Of a stretch of DNA of 64,000 nt, positions 21,118 through 33,700 are shown one piece after another. The notes under the pieces were generated by a model that did not search any database, was not told the origin of the DNA, and worked only from the letters and a program-made list of their open reading frames with translations. This DNA is from Bryopsis sp. KO-2023 (Eukaryota; Chlorophyta; Ulvophyceae; Bryopsidales; Bryopsidaceae). Every line of letters starts with the position of its first letter. Positions within the stretch are counted from its first letter, which is position 1. The stretch covers positions 5,673,501 to 5,737,500 of the forward strand of contig BSYQ01000005.1 of NCBI GenBank assembly GCA_030272585.1, read 5' to 3'. The translations under genes and the position numbers were made by a program.

Positions 21118-23889
21118 GGTTCTTCATACCCCACTAAAATTAAGATTGCTGTGAGGATTGCCCACCTCCAAAGATATCAGCGAGGTCAATTTCCAATTGG
21201 GGTCCGAATCTCTCTATGCCTGTCAAATTGAGGATAATTTCGGCTTCCATAAACATATAAGTATCATCCTGGAAGTTACCCTACATATTGTCGCAGAAAA
21301 AAACACAACGTTTTGATATTGTTGGGGGATGAAGATCTGATTGTTATGATTATCTTGAATTAAATGGGTTGGAATTAAAAACTAGAACTAGAGGAATATT
21401 TTGACAAGCCCCTGGCTACGTTTAAAAATAAAAAAGAAACACTTCTTTTCTTTGCATACATATACCAGCACTATGCGTCCTTGAGTTTGCAATTATAAAA
21501 AAAACAAAAATAAATTATGGTGCTCCCCCTCCCCATTCCTTTTCTCAAAAGAACTTCTCTAAACAAAATGCCAAGCCCCACCAACTAACCCCCCCACACA
21601 CACAAATAGAAAAAAAAAGGGGGGAGGGGGAGGGGGGGGGGGAACATGACTAAAAATGTAAGTACTTGCAGATGGGTTGGGATAACGACAGTGAGTGTCG
21701 TATCAATCCGATCGAGAATCAGTAAATGTTATTCTTAAAAATAAGAAAATAAAATACCTGGAGAGCTGGGAAACTGGCATTTTCGCGATCTCCCGTTGGC
21801 ATAAAGCGGCTGGTCAAGATGCCAAATTCATCCAAGTTTTCCTCAAAGTAACCCCATTGTGGGCAACTGAGCACCAGACATTGAAAAAAAAAATTAAGGC
21901 AGGATCAACATCACGTCGCCACTTTTGCTTTCGCCATTTTGAAACCTTTCTTTTCTGACTCGTTTTTTGTTTTCTGTTTTAAAAAATGGGATTGCTCCGA
22001 AAAAAAAGTATCGTAAGCATCTGAGCATGCTACTTTTTATCTTTATCTTTATTTTTATATGTTTATTTTTTATTTTTTTTCTCTTGGTCATGTTACTGCC
22101 TGTTACTCTGCCCTACAAATTTTATGTAGAAGCTTCTGCACTGTGAAGTAAGATGACGATTCATTTGATGGTGGGGGGCGTTGAAAAAAAAAGCCAATCA
22201 GAAAGAAATGTACACAGCAAAGCCCCATAAATAGAACACACTATTCCCTCCGCTCTATGGGGACCGATCAGCCTGTGGGAAAAAAATAAAAATAAATTCG
22301 GGGTGTATATGTGTGTGTCCATGACATACGCACAAAGCATTGACGTGTATATCGCCAGGCGCCTCTCCATGATATCGGCATCTTTCTGATGGAATTCGAA
22401 CTCTTTTCCTACATCGTTCCCCTTCAAATTTGCCTGGGCATTGACCTCCAGCTCCATCCCCCAGAATAATGTTTTGCCAGAAAAATATATCGACCACTTC
22501 AGGATATTCTGCCACGTCCAGAAACGTCACATTGCTGGTGACCACTTGGACTCCACACTGAAAGGATACACAATGTTTTTTTCAAAAAAACTGCCAAAGT
22601 TGTGGAAGAACGACATGGGGGTTGAGTAATTGCGAAGACATGTATCTCAGTGGTTGCTGTCGATCCTAATTGGACTAATCCATTGGAAAATCCACCACAT
22701 TAAGTTTTTCCCCCATGAACCTTTGTTTCAGATTGTGATCACCTCATGTATAAGGTTGGGTGTCCAATATCTCCGCGTATAGGAGTGAAATCGGGGGCTG
22801 TTTCTTCCAAAGGTGCTTATATCGAGGCTGAAATCCTCATGCAGCCCTTACGTTCTGCCCTTCCATTGTGATACGGATCCATCGCTCAAACAGTACTTAT
22901 CAGTTTTCCCTTTGTTTTCCCCATATTTGGATGAGTGCTTGATAAGGGAATCGATGCAACAGGATTGACTGGAACAACACGCTGTTGGCATGATTCACAG
23001 TATATACACATATATATATATATCTTGGAGCGATTTCCAAGAAGACTCAGTGTGATTCCAGCGATTTCGTGTCATGCAATGGTGAAAATTCTTCGTGAAT
23101 CAACATGCCTGGCACGTCTTTAACGACGATAACGACGAATTCAGATGCGCGGCCTTCGCTGGACAGAAGTTGCGGTAACGCGCAGCACTTCTAGAAACGC
23201 GACACGAATATCCCCCAAAGTTGGCTGGGTGGCGCCGAAAGGTTCTACTGACCACTGGGGGAAACTTCGTTCGAAAGCCACGAGTAGTCCTTTTGGTGAG
23301 GCGTACTAGGATCAAGAAAGTCAACGTGCCATCCCATCACAGAAACCCACACTGGACACTGCGACCTCTCTTGGCGTTTGTCGTGTGTTATGTGGTTTTC
23401 TAAGACTCGAATATTCATGATTATCCATCAACCGCACAAGTTGTAATTCTTGTGGAAATGAACAAACGAAAGAGTTTGAGAGCGGCGCCACTAAAGCGCA
23501 ACCTCGCCGTAAACCGGAATCGTTTGAGAAGAGTGGCCTTCGCGATTCTCTTTGTTCTATCGGTACGCGAAGCCATACCTGACCTATCCCAATATACGTC
23601 GTATACTAGCCGGTTTTAGCCCAGTACAAAGATAGCCCCGCTCACCCCCAAGACACCATACCTCCGGTACTGGCACGTCCGTCTCTGGAGCGAGAAGAAG
23701 TTCGGGATCGTAGAGCCCGATACTCTGAGCTAGGTCGTAGGGAAGAGTGATGTATTCATACACAACGTATCCCACGGACACGGCAACGACGAAAACGACG
23801 AGCAAGGAGAAAAAGAACCCCGTCCAAGTCTTGTACTGTGGAACTTCGGTCGGTGAGTGTCCGTAGAGGTCCAAAGGCACTCTCCGCAT
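18911..23889 (-). CDS. two-membrane-span glycoprotein of unknown family, copy 2
   Basis: Eight exons in transcript order: 23889-23662, 22557-22334, 21866-21758, 21280-21166, 20835-20762, 20427-20272, 19710-19579, 19330-18911; 485 residues. Exons 2-7 have exactly the same lengths as in copy 1 (224, 109, 115, 74, 156, 132 bp) and the same phases. Conserved blocks are DLYGHSPTEVPQYKTWTGFF, LPYDLAQSIGLYDPELLL, EYPEVVDIFFWQNIILGDG, GQIAYICAFNRYSLFDIGI, HIPSLFALQNST and PPSTIFDILGLIGGFLSLFS. Span 1 is about residues 23-46. The C-terminal tail is Lys/Ser-rich. The first in-frame ATG is 23889; an upstream open stretch has no ATG. Intron 1 (about 1.1 kb) is much longer and partly GC-richer than its copy-1 counterpart. 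Confidence 0.85.
22558..23661 (-). other. long first intron with GC-richer block
   Basis: Intron 1 of copy 2 is 1,104 bp against 184 bp in copy 1. The part about 23100-23600 is clearly less AT-rich than other introns here and contains no homopolymer tracts. It may hold an insertion or a regulatory block; no gene recognised. Confidence 0.4.
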
Positions 23890-26800
23890 GGCTCCTTGGT
23901 TTACGTGCCCCGTTGATCTTCCGTCCTCTATCTTCCGAAACACGCGCGCCTTCGATCTCGACACCCGATTCTGCGAAACTGTGTGCTGTAGCGACAACCA
24001 ACCACATATCTTTCTTGTTCCACGTGTGACAGCATCTCTGCTGTTCCACTTTTACGCTTCTGGTTGTGGCCGTCAATAATCACGTGGTCGTTCCCTGTGG
24101 TGTGATGTGCGTTGAAAAGAAAATCTGAATCGCTGTCATGGCCGATCCATGGACAAGCCAAAGGCACTACTCAGGGTGAATCAGTCAAGACTGACGTTCA
24201 CAGCAGAGTATCTTTTTGTGGCCCATTGTTGCCCCCAAAAATCAGAATAGCAAATTTTGGGGCCACAAAAGGGCCACATTCCATAAGAATCAAAACCAAC
24301 AGCTATATAAACAGTGTTTATTAAACACCAAGCCTTGTAATATCTGTTTTTGAAGTTGGGCCACAGTCTAATTTTTTCGGACAAATTGGGGCCACAACTA
24401 GATGAAATGGCCAAATTTGGGGCAACTTTGAGGCCAGTGAAATTGAAAAAAGTTAAAACACTGGTCCATAGGGAAACAAACATGGAAAGATCAGCGAGCG
24501 CAAGAAGAGGGTTGGCAACTCGAACGCTGTTACAATCAAAGCAGTAGGGATGTTTACACCCTTCTATCGGTTTTCACCGACTGTCTCATACACATCTAAT
24601 GTTCAAAATGTTCCCCCATTTTTTCAAGAACTAAAAACTTCCTTGTTAACCCATGCCATCCTGTTTAGTAATTGTTGTTTGGTACTTGGATGCGGCAGGG
24701 ACTGGTGTAGCAACTCTTACAAAGAAAATGGTATCCATACAACTGGCCACCCACTTCAAATACTCTTTTGGGTCAGATCTCCATCTGCCATACAGAATGA
24801 CTAATACCCCCTTTCTACTTCAGATTCGAGGAAAGTCCCTGTTCTGTTTCAGCTCAATACAACATAATCTTATTATTTTTGTCCATGCAGGAACTCCAAT
24901 GTGAAAACATCATTGCGACTTATCCTCATGCTATGTCAAGACTTCTCTTGACCAATGACACAATCCCTTCGATATGATCCATTCACCAAGTGTACTTGGA
25001 AGCCATTGGATACGAATCCCAGAAGTGTTTCAAGTGTGGAGAGGGCTGCTTCAGTTGGGTAGTTGCTATGCAATTTGTACAGTTGGGACTCCAGGTTGTG
25101 ATATTTGAAGGGACTTAGCAGTTTGGAATAGGGGTTCATACTTTTCTTACTGTAAAATTGTAAATCCAACACAAGTCTAAATCAGCGAGGTGGAGCATTG
25201 TTCCAGGCAAAAATATTGAAGAAACAATACCCTCCATCCCCCACCGTCAAACACCATTCACCCCTCATTGGACAATCTAAGTTACAAATGGGAATAATCT
25301 TCTCAGGCGGAACAAGGAATTTTCATTTGTTATGCACCAACCAATTTTTGCCACCTTCCCTCCAAAAACACAGAACCTGAATTTCTGGTGAGATGGCAAA
25401 CAACACCGGACTATTTTTTTTTTCTTTTGCATTATTTTTTTTCCAGCCTTTTTTTCTCCTCCTCCAAATTCCATTGACTCCGCAATACAACCCCCCCACC
25501 CCCACCCTTCAACTCCCCCCAACCCCTTGCCCTCCCTCTCAACCCCCCCCCCCCCCCAAATAAAAACCTCCATCAACTAAATAAAAAATGGACGTGTCCA
25601 CAGTTTGAGAAAAAAAAAATCTTGGTTCGAATATGTTTTTGAAAACAGTCTGTGCTGATGCAGTCTGGACAGCATCACATCATCGCCACACAAGATTTTA
25701 AAAAAAAACAACTAATAAAAACCTCCAGTAATAAAAATCTCGACATCCATTCATTAATTAAACTCTTTTCTTTTTTTTTCTCACTCTTTTTTTTTCCCTT
25801 CCCTCTCCCTCCCTCTTTCTCTTCCTCATCTTTCTTGTTTTTTTCTTCTTCTTCTTCCCAGTCCACCCCCTTGAAAAGGGGATAAAAAAAGATTTTTTTT
25901 TCATGTCGTTTTCCAGATGGCATATCCACTGCTAGTATGGCAATGTTGCGAATCTTTCAGTGATTTTTCGCTAAAAATTTTGTGGACCAGAAAAAATCTT
26001 GATCTCCTGCTACTGCATGCGACTGAATCCGGCATTACCAGTCCCCCCCCCCCCTCCCTCCTTGATGAAACAAAGGAAAAACAACAGCACATTATAACTA
26101 TCAATATTGACTTTTTCTTATCGCCCCCCAACCCCCCCTTTGTTTTTGAAAGATTCGGAATACAATGATATCATCCCCTCCCTCGTTGAAATATTTCAAC
26201 CCGCATTTCTGATACGTTGTGGCGAGAAATTGTACTCCCCCCACCCCCAAACAGCCTCCACCCCCAAATCACCCCCAATCCATGAAATTTTCTGGAATTA
26301 ATTAATTCTTTGTCATGCGATTTTTATGCATTTGCACCCCCCGATAATAATAGCATTACAGAGACTTTCATGATTAGAAAGCTTTCACCCCCTTTCCTCC
26401 CTTTTCCCTTTCAAATTGAATGCCGTCATTATGACTAATTTCCTTTCGACACCATCATCTCGTCCTCTCTCTCCCCCCCTCCCCTTTTTTTTTGCTTTGC
26501 ATGATCAAGACCATGCACAAATCAAATTTCTCTGTTTTTTTTTGTTGTCTTTTTTTCCTTTTTGGTTTTCCTTTTTTTTTAATCATCATCACATTGGCCC
26601 CCTTCTTATCCGTTCGCAACCCTTTCCCTGGACTCTATATCACCTCCCCATTGATACACACAAATCGCTTAAATTCAAAGGAGATCCAAAAATACTAATA
26701 CAAGGAAACATTATAGTACACAGCCCGTCTCAGCGAAACATAATAAAACAAATCGACCTTCCTTTTTTTTCTTTTTTAACAATATTCCTCCCCTATATCC

Positions 26801-27465
26801 TTATCGGTTTTATCTTCTCTTGTCCATCCTGGTACAATCCAAGCGGGAAATTTAAACAAAAAGGGGAAAAAACAAAAGACGTCCATCTCCATTCCCCTTT
26901 TGCCCCCGTCCTTCCACTTTTTTCTTTTTCTTTTTCTTTTTCTCTTTTGTTCCTATTTTCGCTTGCCAACCACCCCTTTCTAAGAAAACCTCACTAAATC
27001 GATGATAACAAAGAATTCCCAAGCGTCCCACAATGTGTTCAACGCAAGGCCAGTCAGTTTCCCCCCCCAATTTTCCCTTTTCTTTTCTTTTTTTTCTTTT
27101 CCTTATTTATTATTTTTGAATCCACTATGCCACAGTTGTTGTTTTAACCCCACCTCACCCCAGCCAAAACAGAAATCAGCATTCTCTTTACATTCCGCAA
27201 ATCCGCTTTTCTCGTTTTGTGTCAGGGCAGGAAAGAGGGGGGGGGGGGGGCGTATACAGAGGGAAGGGATGAGTAATCTTGATAATACACGTTAATATAA
27301 AACACAAGAGGAAGGTTCCTAGACACCCAAGCAAATTCTTTTTATATATTTCCTTGGTGAGATTCCCACATCCTTCCCCCAACCTCACCCCCCCCCCCCC
27401 CCCCCCTTTGATAAAACAAAACTTGGTCCCAATCGAATAAATAAGAATGAAAAAAGAAATTCATG
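23890..27465. other. intergenic, no firm gene; one word-iterated repeat inside
   Basis: Apart from the GGGGCCACAA element at 24216-24437 I see no convincing gene. At 24600-25200 there are modest open stretches on both strands that may be an old transposon or gene remnant. From 25200 on the sequence is dominated by C, T and A homopolymers, including C runs at 25543-25557, 26042-26054 and 27388-27406. Confidence 0.5.
24216..24437. mobile_element. GGGGCCACAA-iterated short element
   Basis: The word (TTT)GGGGCCACAA and its complement recur in opposite orientations. The outer ends GTGGCCCATTGTTGCCCC and (reverse complement) CACTGGCCTCAAAGTTGCCC are similar and may be imperfect TIRs. No clear target duplication found. 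It resembles the other word-iterated elements in the window. Confidence 0.4.
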
Positions 27466-29902
27466 TCATCCACCAGGGACGAAAGCTTTCAACAGACCTT
27501 CCCCCATAACATCGGGGTGAGTGGTGCAACCCGACTTCACAGCTTGAGTAGAACTGGCATTCACGAGAATGGGGGATGGCGAGGTCAAACAGTACATGTC
27601 CATCTCTGCTTTCCCGGCGGCTCCTTCCTGGTCCCCCCCCTTGGACAATTCTTTGCTGAACTCGATCAAATCCCCGAACGAAACCACCCTGTCGGGATGC
27701 GCTAGCTCCCCATTGATCATCGGCATTCCTGACGGCACCCCCTCCTCTTCGGAGTGGTCCAGCAGGAAAGACTCTATCGTACAATTCTGAGAAACTTCGC
27801 ACACCTCCAGACCGTCCGTCGTTCGTAGAGCCACGTACACGGGGGCACCCCAGAAATCCGTCTCCATCACCGGCCTAGGGAAATGTGACGCGTGGTGTCT
27901 GCATTCCTTGTAGTTGGATTCTCGCTCCGGGAAGGCACAAAACACTTGGGCCAGCTTTTCCACCTCTTCCGTATCATCATCCACATTTTCTGGTCGGCAT
28001 TTTTTGTCGTTCAATTCCAACAGGTACGAAAGAATGTACCTGGACCAGATAATCCTAGCCTCCACGAACTGGTTCACCCCCTCGGAATCGTCCTCTTTGT
28101 ACCTCCAGTGGGCAGCCACCCCATGTTCAGCGATGTAGTGCATTTTGGCGGTACGGATTTGTACCTCGAACGGTACCCCATCCTCCGTTGCAACCACATC
28201 GTGGATCGATTGATACCCGTTCTGTTTCGGCTTTCTGATATAATCTTTGAACCGGCCCTCGATCGGCTTCCACAGCTCATGCACTTTCCTAAGCACGAGG
28301 TAGCAGCTGACCTTGTCCGGCACCACCACCCGCAGAGCCAGCAGGTCCAAAACGTCCGTCAGACTGGAGCACCTCCTCTTTCGCATTTTCTTGTACACTC
28401 CGAACAAGTTTTTCGGTCGACCCGAAAGATCCTCGTACTGAATTCCCTCCTTGTCCAAAGCTGCCCTCAGCTCCGTCAATGCTTGATTGAGGTGCGAACT
28501 CTCCCTGTCGCTAATGAATTCGTCATATTGAGCCTTGAGGTTTTTGTATTCTTGTGGCAGCTCTATTCTGAAACTCAGATCCTCCAGCTCCGATTTCAAG
28601 GTCCAGCACCCTAACCTCCCAGCCAAGGGGACGAAAACCGCCATGGTTTCCTCCGCGATTCGAACTTGTTTCATGAAAGGCAGCGCTGAAATTGTTCGCA
28701 GGTTGTGGACCCTGTCCGCCAGTTTCACCAGAACTGCCCTACAGTCGGTGGCAGCCATCAGCATGTCCCTCAGCTTGGAGCTCTTGTCAGTCTGGGCTGC
28801 CACGCGATGGTTCCTAACCAGCTGGCTGATGTAGCTGATTTTGCTCACTTTTTTCACTAGTTGGCACACGTCGGGGGACACCCTTGAGGCCAATTTTTCC
28901 AGGGTCCATTCTGTGTCGTCGATCACGTCGTGGAGCAGGGCTGCCGAGACTGTGACCTCGTCAGCGTTCAGCTCGGCGAGAATCTTCGCGGTCTCCACGC
29001 AGTGAGCGAGAACGGGGTCCCCATTTTTTCGGAACTGTCCGGCGTGGGCTTCCGATGCAACGGTGTACGCAAGCACCACAGAAGGACTCCTCCACACTTT
29101 CGATTGCTTCTGTCACAACAGAATGAGGAAACGAATTCAATCGAACGCTTTCGATTGCTTCTGATGAAAAGACTAACAAACAACCCACCTAAACAACGAA
29201 AAATACAGCACCTGTTTTCCTTTCGACAACGAAATCTTTTCTTTGCCACACCTGTAGGACACTCAAATCCCAGTCCGTGGATTCCTCGATGGGCCCTCGG
29301 ATTGCGAAGCCGCGCTGGGCAGAAATCAAAGCTGGCACCTAAAACAATGCATGCAAGGAAGAGACGCTTCAGCTTTCGCATCCCAGCGACTTTCGTCAAC
29401 AGAAGTCCACTGTCAAAACTGTCAATTCTTTCAAACGTCTGCCATTCTTCTTTTCGACGGAGAAAAGCTCAAACAGGAAGCTAAGCAGAACGTCTCCCAC
29501 CTTTCCGAGGTCTCCGTTTCCGGTCAGCTCCAAACTCAGCAAGCCTCGTTTAGATGCGCCACTCTTGTCGTGCGGCACGCTCTCGTGCAACAGATTCGGG
29601 CAAAAGGTCGACAAGTTCTTTTCTGGGTTGTCGAATCCCGTCACCGTCTGGTTCGAGGAACCTTGGCTGGTGGACACGCGATCCGTCGACGACGAAAACC
29701 ACGAGGACGGCTCGAATGGGACGCTGTTGTTTCCCGTTCCGACGTCAAAACTGGCACGGCGCTCCGCGTCGCGTCCACGGCAATAACTATCATCGATTGA
29801 CGAGTTCCCGCTGGCGGAGCCTACGCCACGCGGTACGACTCTGGCATTCGCGCGACCAGTCCTGACGATAGGAGGGCTCGCACTGAGGAGGGAGCTGTGC
29901 AT
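27466..29902 (-). CDS. RSH: RelA/SpoT homologue (RSH), (p)ppGpp enzyme
   Basis: Three exons: 29902-29501, 29338-29252, 29109-27466; 710 residues. RSH proteins make and/or hydrolyse the alarmone (p)ppGpp, in algae and plants usually in the plastid. The first about 130 residues are Ser/Arg-rich without a domain, as expected for a transit peptide. An HD hydrolase domain follows, with metal-binding residues in HAGQFRKNGDPVLAH, ALLHDVIDDTEW (His223-Asp224) and VKLADRVHNLR. The synthetase domain has FKDYIRKPKQNGYQSIHDVV and FEVQIRTAKMHYIAEHGVAA. Near the C terminus INGELAHPDRVVSFGDLIEF looks like a TGS-type segment; no ACT domain is seen. Both HD and synthetase signatures look intact, so a bifunctional enzyme is likely. 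Intron 1 begins GTGGGA and intron 2 GTGTGG. Confidence 0.9.
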
Positions 29903-30721
29903 CTAAGTCCGGGCGCGGGACTCGAGTGTGAACGATAATCTCCGAGGGACGGAAAGAGAGAAAGGAAGCACCGGCGTTAGAATAGTGAAGAAGAAGAATA
30001 AAAAGATCACAGCCACGAGAAAGTTTGCGCTTTCTCCGTTCCAAATAAGTTATATACAACGATTTTTTGGTTCCACCAGAATAACACGACGTTCAGAGTC
30101 TCGCGCGATGTTATTCGTGGGAGGAGCCTCACGCCAACTGGCCGATCCCCATCATCCAGCATCATCCAGCATCATCCCCCTCCCCCCTTCACAAATGGTA
30201 CATTGGACAGGATCCAGGACGCGAATCATGCTTTGTTCTGTGGCTGTGGCACCTTCTCATGTACATCATGTTCGTTCTTGTGGTTGTGGGCATTTCTGTT
30301 CTTTTTCACTGAGCTCCTTTCACGGAAGTTTATGCGGAAGTTTGGAACAGTTCATGTTTCCTTGTGAAGTATTTTCTTGATTCCGGTGTGGCAGGGGTGG
30401 ATAACCGCATGGTGGCTCCTCAATTTAGATATATGCACCATTCATTTTTCGAGACATCGGTAACTTCTTTTGGGGTTTAATGGAAGGGCACGTGGCTTTG
30501 GTCAAGGATTCCTTCGGATCTTTTTGTGCCCCCACCTTATATATATATATATATATGACGCTCAAATCAAATCAGGCTCCGAATAAAATTAAACCAACCT
30601 AACACACCCATCAAGGGTCAAAAACCTAAAGCCCTTGGAACATACAAATTCAGCGAACAATGAATGAATGAATTCCACCCTCCCCTCTTCCTCCAATCCG
30701 CAAGAAGAAGAAGATGCATCG
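29903..30721. other. intergenic, no recognised gene
   Basis: Promoter side of the RSH gene and 3' side of UTP4. Contains a short TA microsatellite near 30538-30556; nothing coding recognised. Confidence 0.6.
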
Positions 30722-33700
30722 TTACGAAAGCCCATATCGGACTCTATAAATGGGCGGTGGCAATGTATCAAGCACTCTCTTCCAATCGCCTCGCACCATC
30801 ATCAGGGCACCGTTCCCCATGAACTCCGCATGTAAGACTGAAGAGGATCCTGGGAAATGAACCACCCGGGGGTTCATTCCAGGCTCATCTGCCACAGAAT
30901 TCCACCGCTGCCTCTTTTCCATCGCTTTGTGATTCTGTAGTGGCCTCGAGAATGTGACATTCGAACATGATTCTTCTGTGTATAGGACCATCTGGCATTC
31001 CTACAACGAAGGTTCAACAAACACAGACGATAAGAGCTCCAGTTGGGCCAGCGAGAAGCTAGTCAAAACAAACGGGGACCGAGAAGAAAAACCGAAAGCT
31101 CCCACAGAAGCTTATCATAAAAGCGAGTGAGGTGGCTGGTGCTGAGTTCTTCCCCTCCACTCACATTCCTCGGGATGAATTCCACTCCTAGCACCCGGCC
31201 GAACGTGGCGTCCAATTTCACAGGATTCTCCTTCGACCACTGCGTGATGGACATCGACGGCACATGGTAAGCAGTCACCCTCTTGTTCACTTGCACCACC
31301 ACCAAAGAGGAAGCCCCTGCGAAGGTGGCGCACGCGACCTGCCCTGCCAAAGTGAAGGTGGCATGGAACTCCTGTTCTTTCACATCGTACACGTGGACGC
31401 GGTTGTGCGCAACGCAGGCCACCCATCTCTCCCCGTTGGAAACCACCATGCCCGAGATCCCATTCCTGATGGGGGAAAGCTCAGGGCCATTGCCACCCTC
31501 CGACCGACGGGGTTCCTTCAGGTGGACTACCCCCTCGATTTTCCGAGTCATCAGATTGACTATTGTTACGGAGTTGTTCGTGTCGGCAGCGTACATCAAC
31601 CTGTACACACAAGAAACTGGATCGAATGGGGATTTCCCAACCAAAGCAACACAGCCACATGGGGTGCCCAGTCCAACAGAGAGGATGATTCCTCTATTGT
31701 TTGTTTTGGTTTTGACCAGAAAAAGGGGGGGGGGGGGGGGGCACCTTAATTACATTGAACTGGAGGCTTGCTTTATGCAACCATACATACCTTGAATCGC
31801 TGGAGAACGTTAAGCAAACAGCGGGCTTTGCACCCACAATTTTCACTGGTTTAACCGACAACCGACTTTCGCTGCTCCCCCAAACGTTTGCATCAGCGGA
31901 GTTGACACTTTCGGACAGCCCAGCCACTTCCATCACTTTCAATTGCTTGAGCGTGGAGGTCACGAGAAACTTTCCATCCCACGAAAGCCGGCTACACACC
32001 AAATGACACTCATCCTCCATTTCCACTCGTGCCAAATGTCTGATATTTTCGTGGGTGGCCAATTCTTCACCATCAGGCTTATCTCGATCGGACTGGGACG
32101 TAAGAAACACAGCAACCTCATTATCCAACCAATCCAAAGTCAGAATTTGACCAAAGAGATGGTCATGTTTCAGCAGGGAGGTATTGCCATGTTTCACCCA
32201 GGCGGAACTCACCTCATTAGGATCGCCGTGCAGCCCAAAAAAGTCAACAGTCCTATGCCCCGAGCTGATCAACACTCGATTTCCCCCCTCGCCCAACTCC
32301 ACGACTTGATATTTGCAGGCTTCAGGTGCTTTCACGGCGCACTGCATCCTCCCCAGCAAAAATTGCTGTGCCGCGTTTTGCTTTGTAGCTGCCAGCCAAA
32401 GCAGGCGTGTATCTTGACCTCCGCTCATGAGGTATTCCACTTCTTTGCGTCTGAACGCCAGCAAGGCTCGAACGTCGTGTGTGTGGGGTCTTTTGGCATG
32501 ACTGTACACCCATTTGCCGACGCCATCTGCAACACAGAGATGTCCACCATTAAAAGAAAAAACAGCGTGTAACTGTTCTCTGATTGAGAAAGACTAACCC
32601 ACATTCAATCAAGAACTCCCTGTTGATTTTCCACGGTGACTGGGTTTGACATTCTACCCCCCCCCAAAAAAATAAAAATAAAAATAAAAAAATGTCACTC
32701 TCTATTCAGGGGTTGTTTTTCCCCTGCGGTTCTTCTTCAGCACACACCAGCATAACGGGGGCTGAACGACGATAAAAAAAAATCAAATGCAAATGCAAAT
32801 TCCTTGTTGTTATGAACACATATCCCACCTCTGGGGAGTAAATGCTGAAAAACAGCGATCCTCACATCCACTCCTGAGGCCATAACACCCTTTTCATCAT
32901 GAGTGGCCATCAAAGCTGTCACATCGGCTTCGTGCTTGTGAAACTCGAACAGCAGGTTTCCGTAAAGGGCATCCCAGAACAAAACTCGACCGTTCGAATC
33001 CCCACTGACGATGGTTCCGTCGCTCAAAAACAGCAAGCACCACACGGAGCCGAAACGTTCCGCTGCAGTAGATTCCTTGAAGGGTTTTTTCCTGCCCTCA
33101 CCGGGCGCCAGGTGTCTTTTTTTCACAGCTCGCAGCAATGTGATTTTTTGAACCTCGTGGCCTGTAGGATCGACAATTGCACCACCATCAGCCTTTCTAT
33201 CTGTTTCGAAATTTTAGCTGTGTTGGAAAAAGATTAACAAATCGGTACCTGCGGAGCCCCTCGTTGTGCCGTCGGTTTCCCAGACTCGAATGCACCCATC
33301 GGAATGTCCGCTGACTAATCTTGTCCCCTTCGTTTCCCATGACACACATAGGCACCGCTCTGAATCGGACATCATGGAGCCTTTCAACAAAATGCCTCCA
33401 TCTTCCTCCACAACAAACACCCTCACTGATCCATCGTCGCAGGCGGCGGCCAGCAATTGTTCGCCTGTAAAAACCACATCCACACTTTCGTAACATGCGA
33501 TAATAATTGACACCGTAACAAAAACACATAGGAACCCGATTCTCCTCTTCTGTTTATTCATTTATTTACATTAACTTATTCCAGCCGTGAATTGTTTGTT
33601 GCTTGTTATCGTTCAGTGTTTTCTGCAAATAACTTCTTGGTGCAGTAAGCACTCTCACATGCTTTCCCCACCATACCATGTATATTACTTCCAAAAACTA

